A stretch of 64,000 nt of DNA from Polynucleobacter hirudinilacicola. GTDB lineage: Bacteria > Pseudomonadota > Gammaproteobacteria > Burkholderiales > Burkholderiaceae. Both the position numbers and the translations under genes were made by a program. Below, piece after piece: positions 53,701 through 61,563 of this stretch. The stretch lies in assembly GCF_002192535.1 (NCBI RefSeq), contig NZ_NAIA01000003.1, positions 775,954 to 839,953 of the forward strand, written 5' to 3'. Every line of letters begins with the position of its first letter. Position 1 is the first letter of the stretch. The notes beneath the pieces are model-generated. The model was not told the origin of the DNA and searched no databases. It was given only the letters and a program-made list of their open reading frames with translations.

Positions 53701-53961
53701 TTAACGCGCTGCCATCATTTGAATTTCAGCAACAGTGACATAACCCTTATTGCCGGTATCAATATAACTAAAGTGATCATAGATGCGAGGCATACATCCT
53801 TTAGCTTCATTCATGGTCAACTTGCCATCATGATTTGTATCGCATTTAGCAAAACGCTCAGCGATTTCTTTATTGCGCGATGTCACCTCGCCATAAGCAG
53901 GAAGCGATAAAGCCATCGTTGCGCAAGAAGAAAACAAAATCACTTTTGAAAGAGTTCTCAT
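53701..53961 (-). CDS. Exported EF-hand protein
   Basis: The 86-residue protein has a signal peptide (to about SLPAYG) and one complete EF-hand loop DTNHDGKLTMNE, with acidic ligands at 1, 3, 5 and 12. A second loop, DTGNKGYVTVAE, is near complete. The protein should bind calcium in the periplasm. ATG at 53961 is preferred to that at 53967 because the AAGAG ribosome site then has a correct distance. It lies 9 bp after the DUF3313 lipoprotein gene and is probably co-transcribed. Confidence 0.8.
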   Translation of the reverse strand: MRTLSKVILFSSCATMALSLPAYGEVTSRNKEIAERFAKCDTNHDGKLTMNEAKGCMPRIYDHFSYIDTGNKGYVTVAEIQMMAAR

Positions 53962-53970
53962 GAACATCTC

Positions 53971-54654
53971 TTATTTGCCTGTTGGACTTGGATTTGCAGA
54001 GGTTTCTAGAGCTACTTTAACGACTGTTTTTGCCATAGAAATAAATGAATCAACAGAGCCGCCAGCGGTTCTGAATGACTCACCCTGCACGGTTACTAAA
54101 CCTTCGCCCAATAACTTATTAGTCTGGCTGTCAGTAATTTTGCTCTCCACTAATAGTGCTGGAGTTTTGGCATTCACTCCGCCAGCGTATGCAGCAGCAT
54201 TCATGGCAAGACCAATAGGCGTGAAATTCCATGGTTGCAGACTATTTGCTGAACTCTCTGCGCCAGTAATGCCTACAGAAACGCGGGCAACGCCTGGACC
54301 AGGTTGAGTGACAATCTTGATATTACCTCGTGCGTTTACTGCTTCAACCATGGAAGCTTGCAATGCTGCTCGTGCTTTAGCTATTGATTCCGCACTTACA
54401 TCTTTAGTTGCGCTCTGATTTAAATAGATCGGATCCAAGATAACGGCGGTATAAGCACCAGGATTAACCCCAGAAATTCTGTATCTCCAAATACGTGCAT
54501 CTGGAACAGATGTGGAGATTGGCACTAACAGTGAATAATCCGGTAAAAATCCTGATCTAGGCATTGATTCAGTAGCTAGTTTTGGCGCATTGCTACATGC
54601 AGCCATGAATAAGGTCATCGAAAGCGCTACAGCAACAAGAGAAATTTTCTTCAT
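53971..54654 (-). CDS. DUF3313-like lipoprotein
   Basis: The 227-residue protein begins MKKISLVAVALSMTLFMAACS, a signal peptide with lipobox MAAC. The body has SGFLPDYSLLVPI and a later VEAVNARGNIKIVTQPGPGVARVSVGITG, the pattern of DUF3313 lipoproteins, which are of unknown function and probably lie in the outer membrane. The frame is open upstream to 54744, but the lipobox shows the real start at 54654. Confidence 0.82.
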   Translation of the reverse strand: MKKISLVAVALSMTLFMAACSNAPKLATESMPRSGFLPDYSLLVPISTSVPDARIWRYRISGVNPGAYTAVILDPIYLNQSATKDVSAESIAKARAALQASMVEAVNARGNIKIVTQPGPGVARVSVGITGAESSANSLQPWNFTPIGLAMNAAAYAGGVNAKTPALLVESKITDSQTNKLLGEGLVTVQGESFRTAGGSVDSFISMAKTVVKVALETSANPSPTGK

Positions 54655-54725
54655 TTTTAATCCTATAAAAGTGCTGCAAAAAATATTAACTATCAAAGAA
54701 TTCAACTCATCATACCGAACAATAA

Positions 54726-55112
54726 TTAATCTTGGGGTGGACAAGGCATCGTACCCCCTGTCTTCTGATGAATGGTAGGTTTGCAGTCCGGCCGCATAGC
54801 GGGTGAAGATTGCGATCTAGTCGCACCCGTTGAAGTTGTAGCAACAACTGCAGAGGTGCTTGTCGAGGAAGAGTCTGTCGTAATGCTCACAACTGGTGCA
54901 GATTTAGCTTGTCTTGGCGCTTCAAGACCTGCCGCAACATAAAAGGATCGATCTGTGCCAGGGCATGGCATTAATGCGCCAGTTTTGGCGTTATAGACGT
55001 CTTTGCACTGTGGATTAGCTTCTAGACGCGCCTCTAGCTTGCTAGTACTACATCCCATCAGGAGCTGAGTGCCACTTAAAAATAGGAGAGTGCAGCATTT
55101 GACAATATTCAT
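54726..55112 (-). CDS. Small lipoprotein with two copies of a Cys-pair motif
   Basis: The 128-residue protein has a signal peptide with lipobox LLMGC. Two copies of the same motif flank a Ser/Thr-rich linker: CKDVYNAKTGALMPCP at about residues 37-52 and CKPTIHQKTGGTMPCP at about 110-125. The spacing C-x14-C-P within each copy suggests a disulfide-closed hairpin. I do not recognise the family. It precedes the DUF3313 lipoprotein gene on the minus strand. Confidence 0.75.
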   Translation of the reverse strand: MNIVKCCTLLFLSGTQLLMGCSTSKLEARLEANPQCKDVYNAKTGALMPCPGTDRSFYVAAGLEAPRQAKSAPVVSITTDSSSTSTSAVVATTSTGATRSQSSPAMRPDCKPTIHQKTGGTMPCPPQD

Positions 55113-55187
55113 GGAGCCATTCTAAGTTAAACCAACAGGCTTTAATAGTGGCAATATATTGACGTTTAACCAATAAAAGGAATGGAT

Positions 55188-55565
55188 ATGGACAAAGATG
55201 CATTTGAAAAGGGGCTGAAAACCCGTCGTGAGGTTTTGGGCTCGGAGTACGTAGACAACTCAATCCAGAATGCGGGTGAATTTAATATGCCCATGCAAGA
55301 ATTAGTGACCCAGTATGCCTGGAATGAAATTTGGAATCGACCGGGCCTAGATCGTCGCTCTAGGAGCATGATTAATTTGGCCATGCTCACCGCACTTAAT
55401 CGCCCTCATGAATTAAAGCTACACCTAAAAGGCGCCATTAATAATGGTCTAACAAAAGATGAGATTCGAGAGATCTTGATGCAGACGGCAATTTACTGTG
55501 GAGTACCAGCAGCAATCGATAGTTTTAGATGTGCCAAGGAAGTTTTTGCAGAGATGGGCATTTAA
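55188..55565 (+). CDS. Carboxymuconolactone decarboxylase family protein
   Basis: The 125-residue protein has the CMD domain: VTQYAWNEIWNRPGLDRRSRSMINLAMLTALNRPHELKLHLKGAINNGLTKDEIREILMQTAIYCGVPAAIDSF. Close relation to PcaC (4-carboxymuconolactone decarboxylase) is seen, although no other protocatechuate genes are adjacent. The second ATG (55188) is preferred to 55182 because AAAGGA then has a suitable 6-base spacing. Confidence 0.85.
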   Translation: MDKDAFEKGLKTRREVLGSEYVDNSIQNAGEFNMPMQELVTQYAWNEIWNRPGLDRRSRSMINLAMLTALNRPHELKLHLKGAINNGLTKDEIREILMQTAIYCGVPAAIDSFRCAKEVFAEMGI

Positions 55566-55590
55566 TTTGAAAGTTTTTCTAGATGTCATC

Positions 55591-55630
55591 ACCTGCCTAC
55601 TACGATTCGAAGGTAAAACCCTCAAATGAG
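55591..55630 (-). repeat. tRNA-like intergenic repeat, copy D (shortened)
   Basis: On the minus strand it shows TTCGAATCGTAG followed by GGCAGG, and before it the TTTGAGGG block. The middle part found in the other copies is missing. It lies between the converging CMD gene and the alternative oxidase. Confidence 0.5.
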
Positions 55631-55639
55631 TTGCCTAGC

Positions 55640-56248
55640 TTATGAATCATAGTCGCTAGCAAATTGATGGTTTGTATCCCGATGATGGGCTTCATCATCA
55701 CGGACAGCAATTACAACGTCTCGAAGGGTTGCATCGGATCCAAGCTTCCAATAATCAATGGCAATCTTTGGAGCGGCTACATTGGCTATACGCCCCTCAT
55801 CAATTTCTTTTAGGTATTCGGTATAGGAATAGACCGCCTCTTCCTCAAAATAACCGACAATACGATGTGCCGTTCTTGGAAAAAATACATAAATAACGAA
55901 AAAGAAATTCCAGAAAATAGCCTGCGTTACTAATACAAGGTAGCGCTCGAACATATTAGGCTTTGCAATCTCAATGAAGGTCATCAGATGCATTCTTTCA
56001 TTCTCAGCTTCTGCCAACAGCGTCCGAATCTTTGGTCCATAGCCAACCCTCATGCTGCGTAGGCTGGTTAAATGGGTCCACATGCCAGCAACCATTCCCG
56101 GAACACCTGCAACCGTCTCTAAAACAACGGCACGATGTCCATAACGTTTCTTGAAAAAGGTATCCGCAAAAAAGCGCATGCCTTTAGTAAAAGAGAGCGC
56201 AACGCGATCAGAAAATTGAACCGGGGTGTAATGGATTGGATCATTCAT
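55640..56248 (-). CDS. aox: Alternative oxidase (cyanide-insensitive ubiquinol oxidase)
   Basis: AOX oxidises ubiquinol with oxygen without pumping protons. The 202-residue di-iron protein shows all four family motifs: [15 protein letters not shown] with Glu44, AENERMHL with Glu84 and His87, [14 protein letters not shown] with Glu135-137, and [12 protein letters not shown] with Glu186 and His189. All six iron ligands are thus present. Two hydrophobic membrane-associated helices are at about residues 46-66 and 103-123. The length fits the short bacterial type without the plant regulatory Cys region. Bacterial occurrence is sporadic. It sits next to copies C and D of the repeat family. Confidence 0.9.
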   Translation of the reverse strand: MNDPIHYTPVQFSDRVALSFTKGMRFFADTFFKKRYGHRAVVLETVAGVPGMVAGMWTHLTSLRSMRVGYGPKIRTLLAEAENERMHLMTFIEIAKPNMFERYLVLVTQAIFWNFFFVIYVFFPRTAHRIVGYFEEEAVYSYTEYLKEIDEGRIANVAAPKIAIDYWKLGSDATLRDVVIAVRDDEAHHRDTNHQFASDYDS

Positions 56249-56320
56249 AAAAACACTTTAAATGTTTTTCTGCTTCTATGCCTGACTGCCCCACCACACT
56301 TGCTTAAAGACCAATATTTG

Positions 56321-56384
56321 ACCCTCTGCGCACGATTGGAGGGTTCGGCCTGCCCTTAAAAGACTTGAAAAATGAGCCCAAAAA
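56321..56384 (-). repeat. tRNA-like intergenic repeat, copy C
   Basis: It starts right after the stop of the APC permease. On the minus strand it reads GGGCTCATTTTTCAAG, then AAGGGCAGGCCGAACCC and CCAATCGTGC. It matches copies A and B in the ATTTTT block and in the GGCC block. The 3' stem half CGTGC is exactly complementary to the 5' half GCACG of copy A. Confidence 0.5.
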
Positions 56385-57737
56385 CTAGTGAGGTAATGGT
56401 TTTTTTAGCCGCAGGACGAGAAGTGCCGCAAGACCCACTAGCATGACATAGAGCGAGATCAATACTGCACCTTTGCTGTGAGCATAACTAAAGCTTGAGT
56501 AGGCTAAATAAGCAGAAGCAATACAAAAGATCAATGGGGTAATGGGATAAAGCGGCACCGAAAACACGCGAGTTTTCTGATCCTTGACTCTTAAGACAAA
56601 TACGCTAATGCCCACCAAGAATAAGAAGCTCCAAAAAACGGGTGCAGTGAACTCTACCATCGCTTCAAAGCCATCACTTTGTAAAGCTCCAAAGCCAACC
56701 AGAGCCAGACTAATCACACCTTGCACCAAATAGGCAAAACGAGGTGTGCCACGGGATGATTCCCAATGAGCCATCTTACGAAGCCCATGCCAATCTTCTC
56801 CCATCGCAAAGTTGGTACGAGCACCAACAATCATCGTGGCATTAATACTAGTCAGCGCAGCAACACTAACAAAAAGACCGAGTAACTTTTCTCCAATGGG
56901 ACCAAAAGCGAGACCAAGTAATTCAGCGGAGGCTGCCTTACTATTTGCCAGCTGTTTTAAGCCAAGGCCATTGATCAGTGCGATGTTTACCAAAAGATAA
57001 ATGATCGAGATGATGAAAAGACTGAAGACAATGACTCGTACGATGGTATGTGTTGTACCCTTCAGTTCAGCCGAAATATAGGCGGATTCATTCCACCCTC
57101 CAAAGGTGAGCAAAACAAACACCATTGCAAGGCCCAACATACCAAATTGCGGCGTACTAGAAAATAATGGCGGATTTTCAACGGCTGGAAGTGAAGAAGT
57201 GAAGAAACCAAAGCCAGCAACAATAATGGCTATTAAACCTGACACTTCTAAAACGGTTAATGCTGTTTGTATGCTCGCTGACGCCTCTATCCCGACTAAA
57301 TTAATAATAGTCAGCACTACGACGATTAAAACTGCCCAGCAAATCACTGAGTGCGGCCCCAAAGGAATGACCTTAGTCATGTAATCACCAAAGACAAAGG
57401 CAAGCAATGCAATTGATCCGGTATTGATGACCATGGCCTTAGCCCAGCCATATAAGAATGAAACATTCTTGCCATAGGCCTTTGTTAAAAAGTGATAGTC
57501 ACCGCCAGCATGGGGGTAAAGCGTAGCTAGTTCGGCATAGCAAAGAGCGCCTGCAAGCGAGATGATGGCTCCACCCACCCAAATTATCAGAGCCCAACCC
57601 ACATCACCAGTGATATCAGCCACTATTGATGGGGTTTTAAAGATGCCAGCACCAATAACGATACCAACAATGATGGCGATAGCACCTAGTGGACTGAGTA
57701 AACGCTGAGGCGTAACCCCTGAGTTATTTACTGACAT
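56385..57737 (-). CDS. APC-family amino-acid permease
   Basis: The 450-residue protein has 12 hydrophobic segments and the APC start GAIAIIVGIVIGAGIFKTPSIVA, in which the GAGIF motif marks the unwound first helix that binds the substrate. Further on, AELATLYPHAGGDYHFLTKAYG is typical of the LAT/AdiC-like branch. The amino acid transported cannot be told. It lies 11 bp after the methyltransferase gene on the same strand. Confidence 0.9.
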   Translation of the reverse strand: MSVNNSGVTPQRLLSPLGAIAIIVGIVIGAGIFKTPSIVADITGDVGWALIIWVGGAIISLAGALCYAELATLYPHAGGDYHFLTKAYGKNVSFLYGWAKAMVINTGSIALLAFVFGDYMTKVIPLGPHSVICWAVLIVVVLTIINLVGIEASASIQTALTVLEVSGLIAIIVAGFGFFTSSLPAVENPPLFSSTPQFGMLGLAMVFVLLTFGGWNESAYISAELKGTTHTIVRVIVFSLFIISIIYLLVNIALINGLGLKQLANSKAASAELLGLAFGPIGEKLLGLFVSVAALTSINATMIVGARTNFAMGEDWHGLRKMAHWESSRGTPRFAYLVQGVISLALVGFGALQSDGFEAMVEFTAPVFWSFLFLVGISVFVLRVKDQKTRVFSVPLYPITPLIFCIASAYLAYSSFSYAHSKGAVLISLYVMLVGLAALLVLRLKKPLPH

Positions 57738-57748
57738 CCCGTCAAGTC

Positions 57749-58591
57749 TTAAAAGCGCTTACCAGTAATGACATTATCGTTATAAGACCTGCTCTTATAC
57801 TTGCCCTTGAGCTCATTATTCTCTACAGACATCATGACAAAATGTGAGCTCTTGTCTCGATCTAAATATGTGAAGCTGAGGACTGCTCCCTCTAATTTAG
57901 GATTCAGAAGAGGCTGTGTGTTGTTGCCAATTTGTAAAGTGCCGCCAATTTTTTGATAAAACTGAGACAACTTTAAGATCGTTCTATCAGTCTCCATCCC
58001 TGAAATCAACCACTCACCCTGCACTTGCGCAGGAACAACCCAGTAATAGGCTCTCGCAGGACTATCGATTTCAACATCTGCATCCCAATCACCCATATTA
58101 AAGGCATGCGATGTGACTCGCGTACCAGGCTTCATCTTGAGGATGGTGGGCCGTAAGGCAAGATTTAGCTCGGGTAATAAATACATAGTGACTACAGTAG
58201 CCTTACTAAAATCTTCAACAAAAATATCGCCATTAATAATCTTCACACGATCACTCACGCCGGAACGATCAACATTTCGTTGGGCTAATTGCGCCATCTC
58301 TGGATTAAATTCAATTCCAATGGCGCGTGCACCAAAATCCTTAGCAGCTGCAATCGCAATTCGGCCATCACCGGAGCCAAGGTCATAGACTAAATCGGTG
58401 GAATTGACTTTGGCAGTTCGCAACATGATGGCGAGTAATTCATTCGTGGTGGGCACCCAAACTACGTCTTTACCTTCTTGCCCAACTCGAGGTTGATACT
58501 TATCATCGCCGCTATCCATGACACCTTGGGCGAATGTATTGAGTGCAAAAAATGTGCTTAAAACAAGGAACCAAACTTTCAAAGTCTTCAT
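57749..58591 (-). CDS. Exported SAM-dependent methyltransferase-like protein
   Basis: The 280-residue protein starts with a clear signal peptide (MKTLKVWFLVLSTFFALNTFAQ). A class I methyltransferase domain follows: VYDLGSGDGRIAIAA with Asp70, IGIEFNPEMAQLAQRN, and IINGDIFVEDFSKATVVTMYLLPELN. A short beta-rich C-terminal domain follows at about residue 195. An intact SAM-binding motif in a protein with a periplasmic signal is unusual, because SAM is not known to be available there. The family is seen in beta-proteobacteria; its substrate is unknown. Confidence 0.8.
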   Translation of the reverse strand: MKTLKVWFLVLSTFFALNTFAQGVMDSGDDKYQPRVGQEGKDVVWVPTTNELLAIMLRTAKVNSTDLVYDLGSGDGRIAIAAAKDFGARAIGIEFNPEMAQLAQRNVDRSGVSDRVKIINGDIFVEDFSKATVVTMYLLPELNLALRPTILKMKPGTRVTSHAFNMGDWDADVEIDSPARAYYWVVPAQVQGEWLISGMETDRTILKLSQFYQKIGGTLQIGNNTQPLLNPKLEGAVLSFTYLDRDKSSHFVMMSVENNELKGKYKSRSYNDNVITGKRF

Positions 58592-58747
58592 ATCATTTCC
58601 ATGAAAAGAAAATATTAAGGTAAATTTCTTAATACAGGGCTAATGAATCACATATTAAAAGAAGCTTGTTGATCTGCACCAAAAGAAATTAGACCACTCA
58701 GAAAGTGTGTCTTTCGGCAATATAAGCCCTAAAAGAGTCTTTGGAAA

Positions 58748-58810
58748 GCCTACCCTTTAGGATTTGAACGGGCGGCCTAGGGCTTGGAAGCTGTAAAAAT
58801 CAGCTCAAAC
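58748..58810 (-). repeat. tRNA-like intergenic repeat, copy B
   Basis: It starts 2 bp after the fbpA stop. On the minus strand GTTTGAGCTGATTTTTACAG is followed by CCTAGGCCGCCCG and TTCAAATCC, and the end is GGGTAGGC. It aligns with copy A over its whole length (blocks TTTGAG, ATTTTT, CAGC, TAGG-CGC-CGTTC-AAT, GGG-AGGC). Confidence 0.55.
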
Positions 58811-58812
58811 GT

Positions 58813-59871
58813 TTATTTATACCCAGCGCGATCCAAAAGTCTTTGAGCTGCAATTTGATTTTTTCCAATAGCAGCTACAGAAATATTTTCAGCTTTAAAT
58901 GATCCCAAAAGCTTCAATCCTTCGTTATTAATCTTGACTGATGTAACCGCTGGCCACTCATTATTCCCGTCTGCAAAATACTGTTGGGCAGAATCACTTG
59001 CAAGGTATTCTAAAAACTGAATCGCTGCTTGTGGATGAGGTGCATTCTTAGCAACGCCGCCACCAGCGATATTAATATGTGTTCCAGTCGTTTTCTGATT
59101 CGGCCAGATAAAGCCAATCCTGGATACAAGCTCTTGATCCTCTGGTTTGGTAGACCTCAGGAGGCGCACTAAATAATATGAGTTTGTCAGGGCAACACCA
59201 CACTCACCTGAAGCGACGGCTTTGATTTGATCGGTATCGCCGCCTCTTGGGGGTCTAGCCATATTGGCGACCATTCCTTTGGCCCATTCTTCAGTAGCCA
59301 CTTCACCGCGCCGCTCAATCATGGCACCAATCAATGACAGCATGTAAGGATGTGCACCAGAACGCGTGCACACTTTGCCTTTATTGATGGGCTCAGCTAA
59401 TTTCTCGTAGGTATCGACATCCTGTGGATTGACCTTAGCCTTGTTGTAGACCACAAGTCGTGCTCTAGTTGAAAAACCGAACCAAGTAGAACCATCAGCA
59501 TCAGGTTTAGACCGTAAGTTTGCCGGAATGCGACTCTCTAAGTATTTTGAATGAATGGGCTTAAAGAAACCATCAATTTGAGCACGCCATAATCTGGCTG
59601 CATCTACCATGAGAATGACGTCAGCTGAACTATTGGAGCCCTCGCTTTTTATTCTCTCCGCCAAGGCATTGTCATCTGCTTCAATACGATTAATCTTGAT
59701 GCCAGTTTTTTTAGTGAATTCGCTATAGAGCGCTTCATCCGTTTGATAATGTCGAGCGGAATATAAATTTAATTCCTTATCGTTTGCGTGAGCTTGAGTT
59801 AAGCTGATACTCAAGAGCCCCATGATAAAAAGCGGGATTCCAAGAAATTTGATGAGATGCTGCTGATTCAT
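58813..59871 (-). CDS. fbpA: Ferric-iron ABC transporter, periplasmic binding protein (FbpA/FutA type)
   Basis: The 352-residue protein has a signal peptide (to about ...TQAHA) and a periplasmic-binding fold of the iron type: LNLYSARHYQTDEALYSEFTKKTGIKI, then FGFSTRARLVVYNK, and GECGVALTNSYYLVRLL with the conserved twin Tyr used for Fe(III) binding. The C-terminal GGGVAKNAPHPQAAIQFLEYLASDSAQQYFA is typical. It forms with fbpB and fbpC one transporter. A Fur-like site lies upstream. Confidence 0.92.
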   Translation of the reverse strand: MNQQHLIKFLGIPLFIMGLLSISLTQAHANDKELNLYSARHYQTDEALYSEFTKKTGIKINRIEADDNALAERIKSEGSNSSADVILMVDAARLWRAQIDGFFKPIHSKYLESRIPANLRSKPDADGSTWFGFSTRARLVVYNKAKVNPQDVDTYEKLAEPINKGKVCTRSGAHPYMLSLIGAMIERRGEVATEEWAKGMVANMARPPRGGDTDQIKAVASGECGVALTNSYYLVRLLRSTKPEDQELVSRIGFIWPNQKTTGTHINIAGGGVAKNAPHPQAAIQFLEYLASDSAQQYFADGNNEWPAVTSVKINNEGLKLLGSFKAENISVAAIGKNQIAAQRLLDRAGYK

Positions 59872-59913
59872 GACTATTTGCGATAAAAGAGATAAAGCTC
59901 AATTTATCACAAA

Positions 59914-59928
59914 TACGAATGATTATCA
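59914..59928 (-). promoter_or_regulatory. Candidate Fur box before fbpA
   Basis: On the minus strand the sequence TGATAATCATTCGTA matches the 7-1-7 Fur consensus TGATAATNATTATCA at 11 of 14 defined positions, the first 7-mer perfectly. It is about 43-57 bp before the fbpA start, between the fbpB stop and fbpA. Iron repression is known for such transporters. Confidence 0.55.
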
Positions 59929-59929
59929 A

Positions 59930-61495
59930 TTAAGATTTAGAAATAACCCTAGAGAGCAATAAAACAGGCAAAAGACTAACCAAAACAATGGTTAATGAAG
60001 GTAAGGCAAGTTCTGCTAATCGCTCATCCGCAGCCAGTTGGTATGTAGCAACCGCTAAAGTATCAAAATTAAAAGGTCTTAGAAGTAGCGTTGCTGGTAA
60101 CTCTTTCATTACATCTACAAAAACAAAAAGGCCCGCTGTCATCAAGCTACGTTTAAGCAAGGGAATATGTACCCTTCTGAGAATCTGGGACTTCGAAAGA
60201 CCAAGTAACGCTGCTGAACCATCCATAGATGGCGTAATGCGAGAAAGACCTGCCTCAACACTTTGTAAACTTGAGGATAAAAAACGAACTAAGTAGGCAT
60301 ATACCAAGACTAGTAAGCTAGCTGACATCCACCAAGCTAATTGGAAAAACTCCAAGAAAGAAAGAACACCAATTGCTAGAACGGCACCAGGTAATGCATA
60401 ACCAAAGCTCAGTAAACGATTTACCCAATTCAATTCAGCATGAACTCTCACTGAATAAGCGAAGAAAATCGCCAATGCTACTGAAATCACTGCAGTAAGC
60501 GAAGCAACTGACAGTGAATTACTCAACCAGCCTAAATAACGAATATCTACAGAGAGCCCCTGCTTCAACAGCAGTTGCAAAAGGGCAAATGCCGGCAGTA
60601 AGAATCCACAAAGTATGGTTCCTCCACAAAATGCAAAGGCAAAAAAGGCTTTCTTACCAGAGAGGCGTTTTATCAGTGACCTACCTTGCGAGGGTGAAGA
60701 ATAGCGTAACTTTGAGCGGCTACTTTGCTCTACAAAGAAGATGAGCAATACAAAACTCAATAAGCCCAAAGCCAACTGGACCGCAGCTAGACGATCGCCA
60801 AAAGAAAGCCAGGCTTTAAAAATTCCGGTAGCAAAAGTTTGCACGCCAAAATAAGAGACCGCACCAAAATCAGCTAAGACCTCCATCAAGGCTAATGCCA
60901 TGCCGGCAAAAATAGCAGGTCTTGCCATAGGAAGTACTAAGTTTATAAAACCTTGAAATGGGCTATAGCCCAGCGTTTCAGAAACTTCGATCAAACGTCG
61001 ACTGCGTTCTATAAATGCAGTCCGTGTGATGAGGTATACGTAAGGATATAAACAAAAAGAAAAAGACCAAATTGCGCCAGCCATGGACCTTGGATCAGGA
61101 AAAAACCACAAGGCATCGGTTCCCAGCAAAATACGCAGCGCTGTCTGAATCGGGCCAGAAAACTGCAAGAGGTCCACAAAAAGATAGGCCATGACATAGG
61201 CTGGTACGGCCAATGGAAGAATTAAGGCCCATTGAAATATTTTTTTTCCAGGAAAGTCATAACTGGCGATAATCCAGGCATTACCAACTCCTAGAACAAA
61301 TACCCCTGCTCCAACGCCAAAAATTAATGCCAAAGTGGTGACAATATATTCACCGAGAACAAAGCTCCATAAATGACTCAGAGTGCTAGTAGCCTGTACA
61401 TCAAGACCAGCCCCTGCTGGAGAGAAAAATGGCATGACCAAGCCAAATAGTGGCAAAAATAGAAACACAGCAAGGGGCACCATAATAGGTTTCAT
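59930..61495 (-). CDS. fbpB: Ferric-iron ABC transporter permease (FbpB type, fused double permease)
   Basis: The 521-residue inner-membrane protein has about 12 hydrophobic segments in two halves, each with a permease EAA loop: IEVSETLGYSPFQGFINLVLPMARPAIFAG in the first and DGSAALLGLSKSQILRRVHIPLLKRSLMTAG in the second. This is the design of FbpB/AfuB permeases in which two permease units are fused. It is transcribed in the same direction as fbpA, which lies 58 bp downstream and has its own regulated leader. Confidence 0.92.
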   Translation of the reverse strand: MKPIMVPLAVFLFLPLFGLVMPFFSPAGAGLDVQATSTLSHLWSFVLGEYIVTTLALIFGVGAGVFVLGVGNAWIIASYDFPGKKIFQWALILPLAVPAYVMAYLFVDLLQFSGPIQTALRILLGTDALWFFPDPRSMAGAIWSFSFCLYPYVYLITRTAFIERSRRLIEVSETLGYSPFQGFINLVLPMARPAIFAGMALALMEVLADFGAVSYFGVQTFATGIFKAWLSFGDRLAAVQLALGLLSFVLLIFFVEQSSRSKLRYSSPSQGRSLIKRLSGKKAFFAFAFCGGTILCGFLLPAFALLQLLLKQGLSVDIRYLGWLSNSLSVASLTAVISVALAIFFAYSVRVHAELNWVNRLLSFGYALPGAVLAIGVLSFLEFFQLAWWMSASLLVLVYAYLVRFLSSSLQSVEAGLSRITPSMDGSAALLGLSKSQILRRVHIPLLKRSLMTAGLFVFVDVMKELPATLLLRPFNFDTLAVATYQLAADERLAELALPSLTIVLVSLLPVLLLSRVISKS

Positions 61496-61517
61496 GAATT
61501 CGGCAATCCGTTTAGAC

Positions 61518-61552
61518 TCTCACTATGTATTAAACCATTAGCACTAGTGAGA
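61518..61552. promoter_or_regulatory. Inverted repeat in the fbpB-fbpC divergent spacer, possible operator
   Basis: TCTCACTA at 61518-61525 and TAGTGAGA at 61545-61552 are perfect complements with 19 bases between them. They lie symmetrically in the 68-bp divergent spacer, so a dimeric regulator could bind to both arms and control both genes. It does not look like a Fur box. Confidence 0.4.
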
Positions 61553-61563
61553 AAATTATAGTA

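Noticed and set aside
54655-54744. N-terminal extension of the DUF3313 lipoprotein
   Set aside because: The lipoprotein signal starts at 54654; the extension would bury it and overlaps the upstream lipoprotein gene.
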